64,000 nucleotides of DNA from Helicobacter pametensis ATCC 51478 (GTDB lineage: Bacteria > Campylobacterota > Campylobacteria > Campylobacterales > Helicobacteraceae), in contig NZ_JADE01000008.1 in NCBI RefSeq assembly GCF_000518225.1, positions 62,001 through 126,000 on the forward strand, given 5' to 3'. Under the pieces are notes generated by a model. It saw only the letters and a list, made by a program, of their open reading frames with translations, searched no databases and was not told the DNA's origin. This document shows positions 34,596-43,263 of this stretch, piece after piece (within the stretch, counting starts at the first letter, position 1; every line of letters begins with the position of its first letter). Made by a program: the position numbers and the translations under genes.

Positions 34596-35972
34596 TTAGA
34601 AGGAGTAGTTAAGTCTCATTCTAGCGCGTCCCATTTGAAGATCTCCAAATGTTGATCCTCCAAGAACGGACATAGAGAGCTTATCTGTAAATGCATAAGT
34701 CATAGACAATGAAACTTCATGGAAAGTCGCATTCATATTTGTCATATTTTGATTGTTTGCACTTCCTTTTTTCATAAGTGCATAATTGTTATCTCCAGAT
34801 ACCCATGCATAATCAAGACCCAAAGAAAGATTTGCAGTGCCTTTATAGCCGATAGAAGCATAGGCAACTTGGATTGTAGAGGAAGAGCCATCTTTGTTTT
34901 TGAATCCTCCTACACCAGTGATTCCATATCCATTGGCTCCAGAGCTAAGTGTGTCATACCAGATTTTTCCACCCATATTGAAAGAAGACACATTATTGAG
35001 CAATGCGCCATATCCATCTCCAAAGCTTCCTGTATATCCTACTGCAGCTTTGAATCCATGCTCGCTTGAATTGTAAGTCAGCTGGAGATTGTAGAGACCT
35101 CTGAGTTTTGCTGATAAATCAAGTGTCTTGCTTGCATCTGTTGAGTGGAAATATCTGCTTGAAGTTTCCACTTGTGTTGTTGCTACTTGAGTTTGGAGAG
35201 TAAGTCCAGAGATTGTGTAATTGAGATCGACAAATGTGAGGAAATCAATTGTGTCAATTGAATGAGCTGCCCAGACATCAAACCCTACCCCAGCAAACTC
35301 TTTCTGATCTCCAGAGATACCTAGGATAAACAACCCATTCTCTGAAGTCAGACCACTTGATACTTTGCCCTCAAGGCTGCTATCGACAAAATTATAAGAT
35401 CCAGGGATAGAGTTTCCATTATCCAACGCCCAAGCACCATATGCTTGCAAGTGGAAACCAAGTCCTTTGACATCATAATTATCCACAGAAACCCCATATC
35501 CTGAATCCCAACTTGTATCAGAAAAAGGTGTTGCAAGTGTGATTTTTCCAGCTGTGATCACTGTCGCACTGCTTTCAAAAGTCTTGCGTCCATACAGTGA
35601 TCGCAATCCAACGGGAATCGTCTCATAAGGACTAAACCCAGAGTTTCTGATAAAGGTTCCGCCATTGGGGGAGCTTCCACCGATAGAAGCATAGATCGCT
35701 GTTCCGATGCTAAATCCATGGTATGCACCAGTATTGAGATCAATCCATGTTCTAAGTCTCATCGCTGTTCCATCAGCGTCGCTTCCAAACATTGAAGTGA
35801 CTTGTCCATAGGCATAACCACCGATGGTTGTCCCTTGAAGAGCTTCTAGAAGTGATGTTTTGGTCGAAGGTGGGATAGTTTTATCTTCTGTGTTTTGCCC
35901 ATCTTCAGCATAAGCAAAATGAAGAGCTCCCAATGCAGCCAAAGTGACTAGCGAGTAACTTAACTTTTTCAT
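34596..35972 (-). CDS. Major outer membrane porin, OprD/MOMP-like
   Basis: 458 residues with a signal peptide (MKKLSYSLVTLAALGALHFAYA), alternating beta-strand pattern throughout and a terminal phenylalanine (RARMRLNYSF), the mark of an outer membrane barrel. TTIGGYAYGQVTSMFG after the signal and the overall length match the Opr family porins of Campylobacter and non-pylori Helicobacter. AAAGGAGAAAAG precedes the ATG. Single gene with its own terminator. General diffusion of small solutes is the expected role. Confidence 0.85.
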   Translation of the reverse strand: MKKLSYSLVTLAALGALHFAYAEDGQNTEDKTIPPSTKTSLLEALQGTTIGGYAYGQVTSMFGSDADGTAMRLRTWIDLNTGAYHGFSIGTAIYASIGGSSPNGGTFIRNSGFSPYETIPVGLRSLYGRKTFESSATVITAGKITLATPFSDTSWDSGYGVSVDNYDVKGLGFHLQAYGAWALDNGNSIPGSYNFVDSSLEGKVSSGLTSENGLFILGISGDQKEFAGVGFDVWAAHSIDTIDFLTFVDLNYTISGLTLQTQVATTQVETSSRYFHSTDASKTLDLSAKLRGLYNLQLTYNSSEHGFKAAVGYTGSFGDGYGALLNNVSSFNMGGKIWYDTLSSGANGYGITGVGGFKNKDGSSSTIQVAYASIGYKGTANLSLGLDYAWVSGDNNYALMKKGSANNQNMTNMNATFHEVSLSMTYAFTDKLSMSVLGGSTFGDLQMGRARMRLNYSF

Positions 35973-36058
35973 CTTTTCTCCTTTTGTCGTGTTTTAGTCG
36001 TGGTGAGCCAAAATCCTAACATAAAAACTTGATGAGTCTTAAGAGGATTTGACAAAGA

Positions 36059-36601
36059 CTATGATCTTGGAGTGAGTTTAGTGGTGTGGAGAAGAAGTTG
36101 GAATCTTAATGTATTGGTCAGTGGATCTTCTTTTTGGATCAGTAGAGGAAGAGCAAATGAGGCATTGGGCATCAATTGATCGATCTTTTCGATGAAGTCA
36201 AAAATAGCCTTGATTCCATTGCTTTCCCCCTCTATTTGAAGATGAGTTTGGCTAAAAATTTTATCTGTTTTGTTTTGGATTTCTTTGATTGTTGGGGCAT
36301 TGAAGTATTCTTGGGCAATAGTTTGAAGTTTGGTAACATCAAGATTTTTTTGGAGTGAAGCAAGAGGGTTTTGATTGTTGCGTGAGAGCTCATCAATTTG
36401 TGTTTGGAGTTGATGATTTTGCTCTTTGAGTTTGAGTTCAAAAAACTGTTGCTGTTTGACCGCTGATCTTTTGTCTTGAAAGTCTTGAATCTTTGGAAGC
36501 AAAATCAATGTGATGCCATAAAAGCCAAACAATACAAAAAGTGGGATAAAAATCAAATTCTTGATAATTAACTCTGCAAGTTCTTCTCTTTTGTCAATCA
36601 T
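36059..36601 (-). CDS. PilO/GspM-like inner membrane protein
   Basis: 180 residues: short cytoplasmic N-terminus, one membrane helix (IFIPLFVLFGFYGITLILL, about 17-35), a coiled-coil segment rich in glutamine (about 40-75), and a small periplasmic domain. This is the PilO/GspM plan of type IV pilus or type II secretion assembly platforms, but I see no diagnostic motif. It overlaps the PilN-like gene by 4 bp. The start ATG is at 36601. No ATPase, secretin or pilin gene lies nearby. Confidence 0.5.
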   Translation of the reverse strand: MIDKREELAELIIKNLIFIPLFVLFGFYGITLILLPKIQDFQDKRSAVKQQQFFELKLKEQNHQLQTQIDELSRNNQNPLASLQKNLDVTKLQTIAQEYFNAPTIKEIQNKTDKIFSQTHLQIEGESNGIKAIFDFIEKIDQLMPNASFALPLLIQKEDPLTNTLRFQLLLHTTKLTPRS

Positions 36602-37119
36602 TGTTCGCCTTTGTAAATTGGGTTGATTTTACTGACTGAAACGAAGTTATACCACCCACTAGGCAATACAAAAAAGTCAACTCTACTATCTGAAAAAATT
36701 GCCTTTAGAGGTGTTTCAAGCAAGAAGATATAGAGCTCTTTGGAGGGGGTGATCCCTTTGATGGTGAGCGCATCTTCTGTCAAAGATATGGCATTGATGG
36801 TGATTTGCTCTGGAATGAGATCAAAGAGATTTTTGATGGCATTTGTAAGAGAGGAGTTTTGATCTTTGATGGTTTGGAGCATTTCAAGCTGGGTTTGCAA
36901 AAAATCAAGGCGTCCTTTGAGCGTGTTTTGAATGGATTGTTGAGCGTGGATCTTGGATTCAAATTCTTCAGAATAACGCATAAAATTAGAAGATTGAAGA
37001 TCAAGCAATCCCCAAAACCCAGCGATCATCAATGCAGATGCGACAAAACAGATAAGCCAAGCTTTGGTGATGGGGGAGAGGATGGACTTTTTGTTGGGGG
37101 TGATGAAGCTCAATTTCAT
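36598..37119 (-). CDS. PilN-like inner membrane protein
   Basis: 173 residues with one membrane helix near the N-terminus (WLICFVASALMIAGFWGLL, about 20-38), a coiled coil (about 50-90) and a compact C-terminal domain containing INAISLTEDALTIKGITPSKELYIFL, the ferredoxin-like element of PilN/GspL proteins. Overlaps both neighbours by 4 bp, so the three genes are translated together. Function inferred from architecture and order only. Confidence 0.5.
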   Translation of the reverse strand: MKLSFITPNKKSILSPITKAWLICFVASALMIAGFWGLLDLQSSNFMRYSEEFESKIHAQQSIQNTLKGRLDFLQTQLEMLQTIKDQNSSLTNAIKNLFDLIPEQITINAISLTEDALTIKGITPSKELYIFLLETPLKAIFSDSRVDFFVLPSGWYNFVSVSKINPIYKGEQ

Positions 37120-38069
37120 AATTGATTCCTTTGGTGCTCTTTGAACATCAATGTCGAGATCTCTTCTGCTGGAGAAAATGGAATCACACGCATCTCAATA
37201 AGCAGAGTATCTCGGATGTATTGAATCGCATCTGGAGTGATTCCATAGGTGTCAAAGAAGATGATTTCATGGATAAAAGAGCTTTGATTGCTTTTGTAAT
37301 ATGTCTGGATGTTTTCCTCTAAGATTTGCACAACAGATGTAGCACGAACAAAATCATTGAGCTCTTCTGATTGTCTTGCCTCATCACTTCCTTCTTCATC
37401 TTCACTTGCCCCCTTAGAGATCTCTTTGGAATCGAGTTTGTCAATATCTTCATTGAGGCTTTCCAAAAGGCGATCAAGAGAAGAAATACTGCTTTGGCTG
37501 GATTGAAGTTCAAATGAAGCATCTCCATCTTGAAGTATAAATGTCTTTCCTGTGTAAAGACATTGTTGATCAGCAATTGCTAGAGAGAGAGATTCTTTTT
37601 CTTGGAGCACATAGAGCGTTAGTCTTGGGTATTTTTGGGCTTGCATAAAAATAAAAATAAAGGGTGAAAACAGGCAATCTAGAGGCCCGATTTCTTTGAT
37701 TTGATGTGTGAGTGCCCCGCAAGCAGATTTGTCGATATAGGCACTCCAAGTCTGAAATGTGATGAAATCATTCTGTTTGATATTGACTTGATGCTGGATG
37801 AAATCTTGAGGATCGACTGAGGGAATCGCTCCTTGATATGGGGTTTTGCTCATCATGCCAATAAATGTAAAAGGATGACGCTTGCGATAAAAATGAATCA
37901 ATTTGAGCGTCTCCATAGAAATTGTGTTGTTAATCAGTTTGGTTTGGGTCTTGATGTTTTGTCTGATTTTTCCATTTTTGGTGCGAATGATATTGACATG
38001 GCAAGTGTCTTTGTCAAGATGAATTCCTATAAAGATTTTAGAATAAAGTTTTCTAATCAAGCCAAACAC
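37116..38069 (-). CDS. PilM-like cytoplasmic protein
   Basis: About 317 residues. The beginning (SKIFIGIHLDKDTCHVNIIRTKNGK) resembles the first actin-fold strands of PilM/GspL, and a low-complexity acidic stretch (about 220-245, EDEEGSDEARQSEE) splits the protein. No membrane helix. I take GTG 38069 as start because GAAGGA lies 9 bases upstream; an in-frame TTG at 38102 extends it by 11 residues without a ribosome site. First of three overlapping genes downstream of the acyltransferase. It may correspond to hypothetical genes after HP0270 in H. pylori. Confidence 0.5.
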   Translation of the reverse strand: MFGLIRKLYSKIFIGIHLDKDTCHVNIIRTKNGKIRQNIKTQTKLINNTISMETLKLIHFYRKRHPFTFIGMMSKTPYQGAIPSVDPQDFIQHQVNIKQNDFITFQTWSAYIDKSACGALTHQIKEIGPLDCLFSPFIFIFMQAQKYPRLTLYVLQEKESLSLAIADQQCLYTGKTFILQDGDASFELQSSQSSISSLDRLLESLNEDIDKLDSKEISKGASEDEEGSDEARQSEELNDFVRATSVVQILEENIQTYYKSNQSSFIHEIIFFDTYGITPDAIQYIRDTLLIEMRVIPFSPAEEISTLMFKEHQRNQL

Positions 38070-38116
38070 TGCAAATCGTCCTTCATTTATAAAGATATCC
38101 AAGCAATAAGCAAGGA

Positions 38117-38782
38117 TTATTCCTCTCTAGAATTACTGAGTGGAAGATCTTGTTCTAAATAGGCTTTGAGAATGTTTTGATTTTCTTCCATTGAGAGATT
38201 AGGATCTAGCCACAATGGAGGCAAAACATAGTAGTCAATGATCCCAAAGGGTTTGGGAATTTTCATCTGATCCCAGCTTTTGAGTTGCCAAAAATGTCTA
38301 GGTTGCACACGCAAACCGATGATTTTAGTTTGGCTTTTGATTGCCATACTGATCGCTCCTTTGGCGATGGAATGATAGGGACCCTTGGGTCCATCTGGAG
38401 TGAGACCGATATTCCATCCTTGTTTGAGCTTTCCCAAGGCATCTTTGAGGGCTTTGACTCCTCCGCGTGTGCTTGATCCCCTAATGCCAGTGAAACCATA
38501 CATTTCATAAAGTCTTGCTGCTATTTCTCCATCAGAATGCTCGCTGATGAGCACTCCATAGCAAAAGTGTTTGTGATCTTGGTGGAGTTGGGTGAGGATT
38601 TGGTGATAGAAATAGCCCTGCATAGGGATCTCACCATGCCAAAAGGTTGCGATGAAATTCCCCTCAATCGCATTTTGCGGGATATGAAAGTGATTTTTGG
38701 ATGTTTTGTAGATCACCCAAAGCCAGCCATAGAGCAGGCGAGGAGCCAAAAAAAGAAGAAGTTTTTTTTTGAATCGTTTCAT
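38117..38782 (-). CDS. DUF374 lysophospholipid-acyltransferase-like protein
   Basis: 221 residues. FIATFWHGEIPM carries the acyltransferase-type histidine, and IRGSSTRGGVKAL and GLTPDGPKGPYHSI are the DUF374 signatures. A hydrophobic N-terminal segment anchors it to the inner membrane. The family is thought to acylate lipid A precursors or phospholipid; the substrate here is not known. ATG 38782 overlaps the miaB stop by 4 bp, as part of an HP0268-miaB-acyltransferase operon. Confidence 0.82.
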   Translation of the reverse strand: MKRFKKKLLLFLAPRLLYGWLWVIYKTSKNHFHIPQNAIEGNFIATFWHGEIPMQGYFYHQILTQLHQDHKHFCYGVLISEHSDGEIAARLYEMYGFTGIRGSSTRGGVKALKDALGKLKQGWNIGLTPDGPKGPYHSIAKGAISMAIKSQTKIIGLRVQPRHFWQLKSWDQMKIPKPFGIIDYYVLPPLWLDPNLSMEENQNILKAYLEQDLPLSNSREE

Positions 38783-40092
38783 GAGAGCAGTTCGCCACTT
38801 AGGCTACCACCCTCATGATGTGTGACTTTGATTGAGACGATTGATCCAAGAGGGAGGACTTGGTCGGGAATCTTGATAAGACGATTTGTATCACTCCTTC
38901 CTTCGCTCCAAATGTAGGGGGATTGGTCACGATGATTTTCAATCAAAACAGAATGAATGCTTCCAATCTCTTGCTTAGCTTTTTGGGCTAGTATTTCTTT
39001 GTGGCGTGCTTGAAGTGTAGCCAATCTTTTGGAGGCTTCTTCTTTAGAGATTGGGTTGTGAAGATTTTGAGCTTCTGTGTGTGGTCTGGGTGAGTAGATG
39101 AAGCTATAGAGTGTATCAAATTGGACAAGATTTAGGACTTTCATCGTCTCTTCAAAATCTTCTTCTGTCTCTGTGGGGAAAGCAACGATGATATCTGTGC
39201 TGATTCCCACATGAGGCACTAGGGATTTGAGCTTTTGCACTCTATCAAGATACCATTCTTGCGTATAGCCCCTCTTCATCTCGCGCAAAACTTTTGTAGA
39301 TCCACTTTGGAGAGGGATGTGGATACTTTTGCATATCTTTGGATTGCTTGCAAATTCTTCCAAAAACTCATCATCCATATGGAGTGGATGGGGGGAAGTG
39401 AAGCGAATACGCTCAATCCCCTCGATTTGAGAAAGCTCTCGAAGAAGTTGAGTGAAGTTTGTGGGTTTGTGAGGGTTTGAGAATCGTGTCCCATAATGAT
39501 TGACATTTTGTCCCAAAAGCAAAAGTTCTTTGACACCATTTTGGGCCAATTTTTGTGCTTCATCAAGAAGCATTTGAGTGGGGATGGAGATCTCTTTGCC
39601 TCGTGTGTGCGGAACGATGCAATATGTGCATTTTTTGTCACAACCAATAGAAATATTTAGAAGTGCTTTGATATCTGGATTGGTGTTTTTTGAAAACATA
39701 TAAGTGCTGTCATCAAAGTTTGTATCTACTTCTACGGCTTTATCTTGATGAATGACTTGGGTGATCTTGCTAATGTTTCTTGCACCCAAAACAAAGCTCA
39801 CACTCGGAGCCTTTTTGATGATCTCTTCTCCTAGGTGACTTGCTGTGCATCCACAAACCCCAATCTTGGCATGAGGTTTTTTGATGGCATTAAACTGACC
39901 GATTTCAGAAAAAAGCTTTCGCTCTGGTTTTTCGCGCACTGAGCATGTGTTGATGAGGATCAAATCTGCCTCTTGTGCCTGATCAGTCAAAACATAACCT
40001 TCTTTTTCTCTGAGTTCAGCGATGAGATGGTCGCTATCGCGATTATTCATCGCACAACCCATGGTTTCGATATAGAGTTTTTTGGTATTCAT
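38779..40092 (-). CDS. miaB: tRNA-2-methylthio-N6-dimethylallyladenosine synthase
   Basis: Radical-SAM methylthiotransferase that modifies A37 of tRNAs reading U-starting codons. The N-terminal MTTase domain has three cysteines (ETMGCAMN, INTCSVRE, GVCGCTA), the radical-SAM cluster site is IGCDKKCTYCIVP, and a C-terminal TRAM domain ends the 437 residues. MiaB rather than RimO because of NTCSVRE and IVPHTRG. Placed 2 bp after the HP0268 homologue. Confidence 0.97.
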   Translation of the reverse strand: MNTKKLYIETMGCAMNNRDSDHLIAELREKEGYVLTDQAQEADLILINTCSVREKPERKLFSEIGQFNAIKKPHAKIGVCGCTASHLGEEIIKKAPSVSFVLGARNISKITQVIHQDKAVEVDTNFDDSTYMFSKNTNPDIKALLNISIGCDKKCTYCIVPHTRGKEISIPTQMLLDEAQKLAQNGVKELLLLGQNVNHYGTRFSNPHKPTNFTQLLRELSQIEGIERIRFTSPHPLHMDDEFLEEFASNPKICKSIHIPLQSGSTKVLREMKRGYTQEWYLDRVQKLKSLVPHVGISTDIIVAFPTETEEDFEETMKVLNLVQFDTLYSFIYSPRPHTEAQNLHNPISKEEASKRLATLQARHKEILAQKAKQEIGSIHSVLIENHRDQSPYIWSEGRSDTNRLIKIPDQVLPLGSIVSIKVTHHEGGSLSGELLS

Positions 40093-40094
40093 TG

Positions 40095-40334
40095 TTAGAT
40101 GATGTGTAGTTCGTAGATGTATTCTTTTTCATCAAGCCCAAATTTGGCTTCTCTCAAATGAGCGCTCCTGCCACTTTTTTGGAATGTTTCGGCAAGCTTA
40201 AGGAGATCTTTGTGTTGATTTTCATTGGAAAAATAAAAGATTTTCTCTCCATCTTGAGCGGCTTCTTGAATTTGTTTGAGTGTGATTTTTTCACTTTTGT
40301 CTTGGAGATTTTGCTTGGCAAGTTTGAAGTCCAT
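40095..40334 (-). CDS. Small HP0268-family protein
   Basis: 79 residues; IFYFSNENQHKDLLKLAETF and DEKEYIYELHII match the H. pylori HP0268 protein, reported as a small nicking nuclease, and the position directly before miaB is the same. AAAGGAATGAT precedes the ATG. Its molecular role here is inferred from that homologue. A TATAAT box lies about 38 bp upstream. Confidence 0.82.
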   Translation of the reverse strand: MDFKLAKQNLQDKSEKITLKQIQEAAQDGEKIFYFSNENQHKDLLKLAETFQKSGRSAHLREAKFGLDEKEYIYELHII

Positions 40335-40371
40335 ATCATTCCTTTAGCTTATGAGTTTAGTTGAATCGCGT

Positions 40372-40419
40372 ATTATACTCTTTGGATCTCAAAGTTTGAA
40401 GCCAAAAGCTTGCTATAAT
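40372..40419. promoter_or_regulatory. Divergent -10 boxes for the HP0268-miaB operon and nusA
   Basis: In the 147-bp gap, TATAAT on the minus strand (40377-40372) points to the HP0268 homologue and TGC-TATAAT on the plus strand (40414-40419) points to nusA, 63 bp before its ATG. Neither has a recognisable -35 hexamer, which is usual for housekeeping promoters in Campylobacterota. Confidence 0.55.
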
Positions 40420-40481
40420 CTCAAGCAAACTTCAAAAGCAAATTAGTTATCCCAAAGTTTATAGCTGTCATAAGGAAGAAG

Positions 40482-41600
40482 ATGGAAAAGATGCTAGATA
40501 TTGTAGAGCTTATTGCCTATGAAAAAGGTGTTGAGTCAAATCTTGTGATTGATTTGGTCAAGGAATGTTTGGTCAAAATCGCGACAGATGAACTCAGTTC
40601 TGAGGCTGTGTTTAGCGCAGAGATCGATGAGAGAGAGCGGACACTTAAATTATTTCAGAAAGTTGTGATTTGTGAGGATGGAGAGGAAGATCTCAATTCG
40701 ATGGGGATTAGCAAGGCCAAAGAACTCAATGCAGAATTAAATATCGGGGATGAGCTCAAATATGAGATTAGCCTTGAGAATATGAGCAGAAATGCGATCA
40801 ATATGCTGTTTAAGATGCTTGAGATTCGCTTGCAAAAAATGCTTGAAGACAAGCTCTATGAGCGATTAAAAGCCAAGCTTGGAAAGATCGTCAGTGGACA
40901 AGTTGTGAGGGTAGATGATGAGGGGAATACTTACATTGAGATCGAAGAGATCCGAGGGGTGATGAGTAAGAAAAATCGAATCAAAGGAGAGGAATTCAAA
41001 GTAGGCGATACTGTCTCTTGTGTGCTCAAACATCTGCGATTTGCCAAAGGAGGGATGCAAATCGAACTCTCACGCACAACACCTAAGTTTTTGATCGAGC
41101 TTTTGCATTTGGAAGTGCCAGAGATTAAGGATGGAGAAGTGGTGATCGAGGGATGCTCGAGGATTCCGGGGGATCGAGCAAAAATCGCTCTCTCTACACA
41201 AAATCCCAAGATCGATCCTATTGGATCGACTGTGGGGACAAAGGGAGTGAGAATCAATGCTGTGAGCAAAGAGCTCAATGGAGAAAATATCGATTGTGTA
41301 GAATACTGTGAGCCCTTGGAGCTGTTTGTCGCCAAATCTTTGTCTCCTGCAAGTGTTTCAAGTGTCAAAATCGAAGAAAATGGAGACAAAAAGAAAGCCA
41401 TCGTCACGCTCACAAGTGATCAAAAATCCAAAGCCATCGGAAAGAATGGCGTCAATATCCGTCTTGCATCGATGCTAACACAGTGTGAGATTGAGATCAA
41501 AGAAGTGGGCGTAGCAGAGCTTTTTGAGCAGGGCAATCTCCCAGCAGAAGAAGGCAAGAAAATGGGACTTGATGCCTTGGAATCTTTGTTTAAAGCATAG
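40482..41600 (+). CDS. nusA: Transcription termination/antitermination factor NusA
   Basis: 372 residues: N-terminal RNA-polymerase-binding domain, S1 domain (about 130-200, GKIVSGQVVRVDDEGNTYIEI), and two KH domains (IDPIGSTVGTKGVRINAVSKELNGE and KSKAIGKNGVNIRLAS). No C-terminal acidic repeats, as in other epsilonproteobacteria. Monocistronic start after the TATAAT at 40414; eptA begins only 4 bp later, so the two are probably co-transcribed. Confidence 0.97.
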   Translation: MEKMLDIVELIAYEKGVESNLVIDLVKECLVKIATDELSSEAVFSAEIDERERTLKLFQKVVICEDGEEDLNSMGISKAKELNAELNIGDELKYEISLENMSRNAINMLFKMLEIRLQKMLEDKLYERLKAKLGKIVSGQVVRVDDEGNTYIEIEEIRGVMSKKNRIKGEEFKVGDTVSCVLKHLRFAKGGMQIELSRTTPKFLIELLHLEVPEIKDGEVVIEGCSRIPGDRAKIALSTQNPKIDPIGSTVGTKGVRINAVSKELNGENIDCVEYCEPLELFVAKSLSPASVSSVKIEENGDKKKAIVTLTSDQKSKAIGKNGVNIRLASMLTQCEIEIKEVGVAELFEQGNLPAEEGKKMGLDALESLFKA

Positions 41601-41604
41601 AGTC

Positions 41605-43263
41605 ATGAAAGACAGGAGTTTTTTTATCCAAGCTTTTTTGTATGTAAGTTTTCTCTTTTTTCTTGTTTATGGTCTAACATCTATAGGGAAAAATTTTTCT
41701 ATTTCAATTTTTGTTGCAAAGCTTGTAGGCTGGGCGATGTTGGCCACTCTTTTTTATGTATGTTATGGGGCAAAAAAAGCTGGCTACATAATGTGCTACA
41801 TTATTTTGCTGATTTCAACGCTTTGTTTTGTAATTGATTTATGTTGTCTTTGGATTTTTGAAACTCCTTTGAGCGGAGCAATGGTTGCAACACTTTTGGA
41901 AACCAACCCAAGTGAGGCAATGTCATTTTTTGAGCTTTATGGCGCAAAGATTATTTGGGCCATTTGTGTAAGTCTTGTTGGTATAGGGGTAGGATTTTTG
42001 GTTTTTAAAAAAGTACACCTTCCTTTTGTCGGTCTTAAAATTTTAGCTTTTCTGGGAATTTTTGCTTGGATTTATGAGATTTATTTACTGGTTCCAAATT
42101 TTGCTTCTTGCCAATATCGCAATACCTTTACTTTTATGACTCCGATGCGTCAAGGTTGCGAGTTTTATCGAGCCTTGCATGAATTGCAAGAGGCTCAAAA
42201 AGCTCTCAAAGAATATCAAAAGCTATTTGCATTCAAAACAGTATCTGCCACTTCCCTTACTTCAACAGAAAAGATTAAAAATTTAGTTTTAATTTTGGGG
42301 GAATCAACTCAGAGAGGATATATGCAAATTTATGGATTTTTTGATCCTACGACACCCTTGCTTTCTACTTTTGAAATAAACAAAAATCTTTTTGTATTTT
42401 CTGATGTGATTTCACCGCATGCCCAAACAACACTCTCTTTAAAAAATGTTTTAACATTTTCAAATGTTGAAAATTCAGAGAAGCCTTGGTATTTACAAGA
42501 GAATCTTGTAAGTTTATTTAGACAATATGGCTACTGGGTTACTTGGGTTTCCAATCAACTCAATGTAACACATGGGGGACCAATAGGGGCCATTGCATCC
42601 TTAAGTCAAGAAGCACATTTTGTTTCTGAATATAAGCGAAATTTTGATGAAGTATTTTATGATGGAAGACTGCTTGAATTTGCTAAACCTGATTCCAAAA
42701 AAGCCTTTCAATTTTTTGTTTTTCATTTGATGGGTGCACATGCGAGCTATGGGAATCGATATCCCCAATCTTTTGCTTATTTTAATGATAGGACATTCAA
42801 TCTAAGAGATCGAACAATTGCACGCTACAAAAATGCCGTGCTTTACAATGACTATGTGGTCAGTGAGATTTTTAAATCTTTTTCATCTAGTGATTCGCTT
42901 GTAATTTACCTTGCCGATCATGGAGAAGAAGTTTATGATTACCGAGATTTTGTAGGGCACTCTGATGATAAAATCAGTCGCTTTATGGTTGAGATTCCCT
43001 TTATGATTTATGTTTCTGATCTCTTTATCCAAAAGCATCCAGAGTTATATCAGCGCATCAAAAAAGCTATCAATCGCCCTTATATGACTGATGACTTGAT
43101 TCATACTATTTTGGATATTGCAGGGATCAAAACTCAAGACTTTAATCCTACACGCAGCATCATCAATGATGCTTTCAATGCCTCTCGTAAGAGAATCGTT
43201 GGTGGAGCTCAAGGCAAGGACTATGACAAAGAGCTCAAAAATCAAAAAGCACTCTATCACTGA
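41605..43263 (+). CDS. Phosphoethanolamine transferase, EptA/EptC family
   Basis: Inner membrane enzyme of the sulfatase-fold family that adds phosphoethanolamine to lipid A or other envelope targets. Five N-terminal membrane helices occupy about residues 1-160; the periplasmic catalytic part has LVLILGESTQRGYM, SPHAQTTLSLKN with the threonine nucleophile, and YLADHGEEVYD. Start is ATG 41605; the frame is open upstream within nusA but not used. Weak ribosome site. More AT-rich than nusA. Ends 1 bp before the polA stop in convergent orientation, without a terminator. Confidence 0.88.
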   Translation: MKDRSFFIQAFLYVSFLFFLVYGLTSIGKNFSISIFVAKLVGWAMLATLFYVCYGAKKAGYIMCYIILLISTLCFVIDLCCLWIFETPLSGAMVATLLETNPSEAMSFFELYGAKIIWAICVSLVGIGVGFLVFKKVHLPFVGLKILAFLGIFAWIYEIYLLVPNFASCQYRNTFTFMTPMRQGCEFYRALHELQEAQKALKEYQKLFAFKTVSATSLTSTEKIKNLVLILGESTQRGYMQIYGFFDPTTPLLSTFEINKNLFVFSDVISPHAQTTLSLKNVLTFSNVENSEKPWYLQENLVSLFRQYGYWVTWVSNQLNVTHGGPIGAIASLSQEAHFVSEYKRNFDEVFYDGRLLEFAKPDSKKAFQFFVFHLMGAHASYGNRYPQSFAYFNDRTFNLRDRTIARYKNAVLYNDYVVSEIFKSFSSSDSLVIYLADHGEEVYDYRDFVGHSDDKISRFMVEIPFMIYVSDLFIQKHPELYQRIKKAINRPYMTDDLIHTILDIAGIKTQDFNPTRSIINDAFNASRKRIVGGAQGKDYDKELKNQKALYH

